From Phycisphaeraceae bacterium (GTDB lineage: Bacteria > Planctomycetota > Phycisphaerae > Phycisphaerales > Phycisphaeraceae): a stretch of 6,404 nt of DNA. How positions within the stretch are numbered: position 1 is the first letter of the stretch; each line of letters starts with the position of its first letter. Both the position numbers and the translations under genes were made by a program. Positions 5,722-6,404 of the stretch are shown here, in pieces. The stretch spans positions 1-6,404 of the forward strand of contig SKPT01000383.1 in assembly GCA_007119405.1 (NCBI GenBank), in the 5' to 3' direction. Below the pieces are notes generated by a model. It worked only from the letters and a program-made list of their open reading frames with translations. It ran no database searches and was not told where the DNA came from.

Positions 5722-6039
5722 TCATCGCTTCAGCAACTGCTTGCGCACCGCCGGGGGCAGCCGTTCGATGGCATATCGCAACATGGCCCGCGGCATCTGC
5801 GCGTGATAGTCGTCCAGAAAGGTCCTCAGCACATCCTCGTCGCGCTTGCCCACCTCGCGCAGCATCCAGCCGCCCGCCTTGTGAATCAGGTCGTGCGGGT
5901 CGTTCAGCAGCATCGTCGCGATCTCGAGCGTCGGGTCGAGCTCCCCACGCTTGATGAAGTGGAACGTCGCGATGATCGCGATCCGCCGCTCCCACAGCGA
6001 GTCGGAGCGGGCCAGAGCCTTGAGCGGGAGCGTAATCAT
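5722..6039 (-). pseudogene. DNA alkylation repair enzyme (AlkD-like HEAT-repeat glycosylase), N-terminally truncated
   Basis: The minus frame from ATG 6039 to the TGA at 5724-5722 encodes 105 residues that closely match the C-terminal half of AlkD-family proteins: LARSDSLWERRIAIIATFHF, then TLEIATMLLNDPHDLIHKAG, GWMLREVGKRDE and MPRAMLRYAIERLP. AlkD proteins remove alkylated bases and are usually 210-240 residues, so the N-terminal half is missing. This includes the segment with the catalytic Asp (Asp113 in the Bacillus cereus enzyme), while the helix with the DNA-contacting Arg and the later Trp are kept. An in-frame TGA at 6063-6061 lies just upstream, and beyond it is the unrelated ATPase gene. 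The C-terminal end looks natural. It is most likely a truncated remnant; a short expressed protein cannot be excluded, since the retained frame is undamaged. Confidence 0.8.
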
Positions 6040-6082
6040 GAGGACGCGTGCCTGGCAAGATCAGTCTCGACAGTTCCGCCGG

Positions 6083-6404
6083 CTACACGTCCGCCCGCCG
6101 AAGCAATTGCGCGTTGATCGCCACGATCACCGTGCTGGCGGACATCAGAATCGCGCCGACCGCCGGGGCCAGGATCACGCCCGTCCACGCCAGCACGCCC
6201 GCCGCCAGCGGGATCGCGACGATGTTGTAGCCCGCGGCCCACCACAGATTCTGCACCATTTTGCGGTAACTCGCCCGGCTCAAGGCGATGATGCGCGCCA
6301 CGTCGCGCGGATCAGACCGCACCAGCACCACGTCGCCCGCCTCCACCGCCACATCCGTGCCCGCGCCGATGGCAATGCCGATGTCGGCCGTGACCAGCGC
6401 CCGG
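6083..6404 (-). CDS. Copper-type P1B ATPase (CopB-like), C-terminal end only
   Basis: Membrane ATPase that exports heavy-metal ions, probably copper. Only the last 106 residues are in the window; the gene enters from the right edge and stops at TAG 6085-6083. Visible parts are the end of the nucleotide/phosphorylation region, [21 protein letters not shown] with the hinge-type GxGTDVA motif, then [16 protein letters not shown]. Transmembrane segment 7 has [18 protein letters not shown], with the Tyr-Asn pair of copper pumps. Segment 8 has [19 protein letters not shown]. MSxST in segment 8 is the P1B-3 (CopB) pattern, rather than MxxSS of CopA. The metal-binding segment 6 motif that would settle specificity lies outside the window. 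It ends 43 bases before the truncated alkD start, so the gene end itself is intact. Confidence 0.93.
   Translation of the reverse strand, partial: RALVTADIGIAIGAGTDVAVEAGDVVLVRSDPRDVARIIALSRASYRKMVQNLWWAAGYNIVAIPLAAGVLAWTGVILAPAVGAILMSASTVIVAINAQLLRRADV

Noticed and set aside
5174..6058. Minus-strand open frame of 294 codons across the intergenic region
   Set aside because: It runs out of frame through the AlkD remnant and the metE relic and shows no conserved sequence of its own.

Overview
The window is GC-rich DNA from a bacterium that cannot be named from the sequence alone. It carries a nearly complete arsenic-resistance operon on the minus strand, flanked by gene debris and the end of a copper-type P1B ATPase gene. 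Degenerate 'CTTCGC' repeats of a kind I associate with Planctomycetota lie between two operon genes, so that phylum is a weak inference.

Minus strand, in transcription order: a promoter with an overlapping palindrome (5238-5274); arsR (4783-5157, As(III)-responsive repressor); arsC (4349-4810, thioredoxin-type arsenate reductase); arsM (3576-4352, arsenite S-adenosylmethionine methyltransferase); an arsD gene fused to an AhpD/carboxymuconolactone-decarboxylase-like domain (2896-3528); a 270-base gap holding a large imperfect inverted repeat; arsA (788-2626, two-domain pump ATPase); and acr3 (from 791, running off the left edge), the arsenite efflux permease. arsR/arsC, arsC/arsM and arsA/acr3 overlap, so translation is probably coupled. 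The acr3 reading frame is open from its ATG at 791 to the window edge.

The genes form one pathway. ArsR senses As(III) and de-represses the operon. ArsC reduces As(V) to As(III). ArsD hands As(III) to ArsA, which energises extrusion through Acr3. ArsM offers a second route by methylation. The unusual member is the ArsD fusion. It keeps the N-terminal ArsD cysteines (12, 13, 18), then has a domain with the full E-x11-C-x2-C-x3-H set of AhpD peroxidase partners, and still ends in two vicinal cysteine pairs. This is the best candidate for something new in the window.

The right third (5275-6082) has no intact gene. It contains a short plus-strand relic of metE (5607-5717), placed tail to tail, with 4 bases between, against an N-terminally truncated DNA alkylation repair gene (5722-6039, minus strand). 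Beyond it, 6083-6404 is the C-terminal end of a CopB-like P1B ATPase. Two broken, unrelated housekeeping genes beside a resistance operon suggest a recombination or integration scar upstream of ars.
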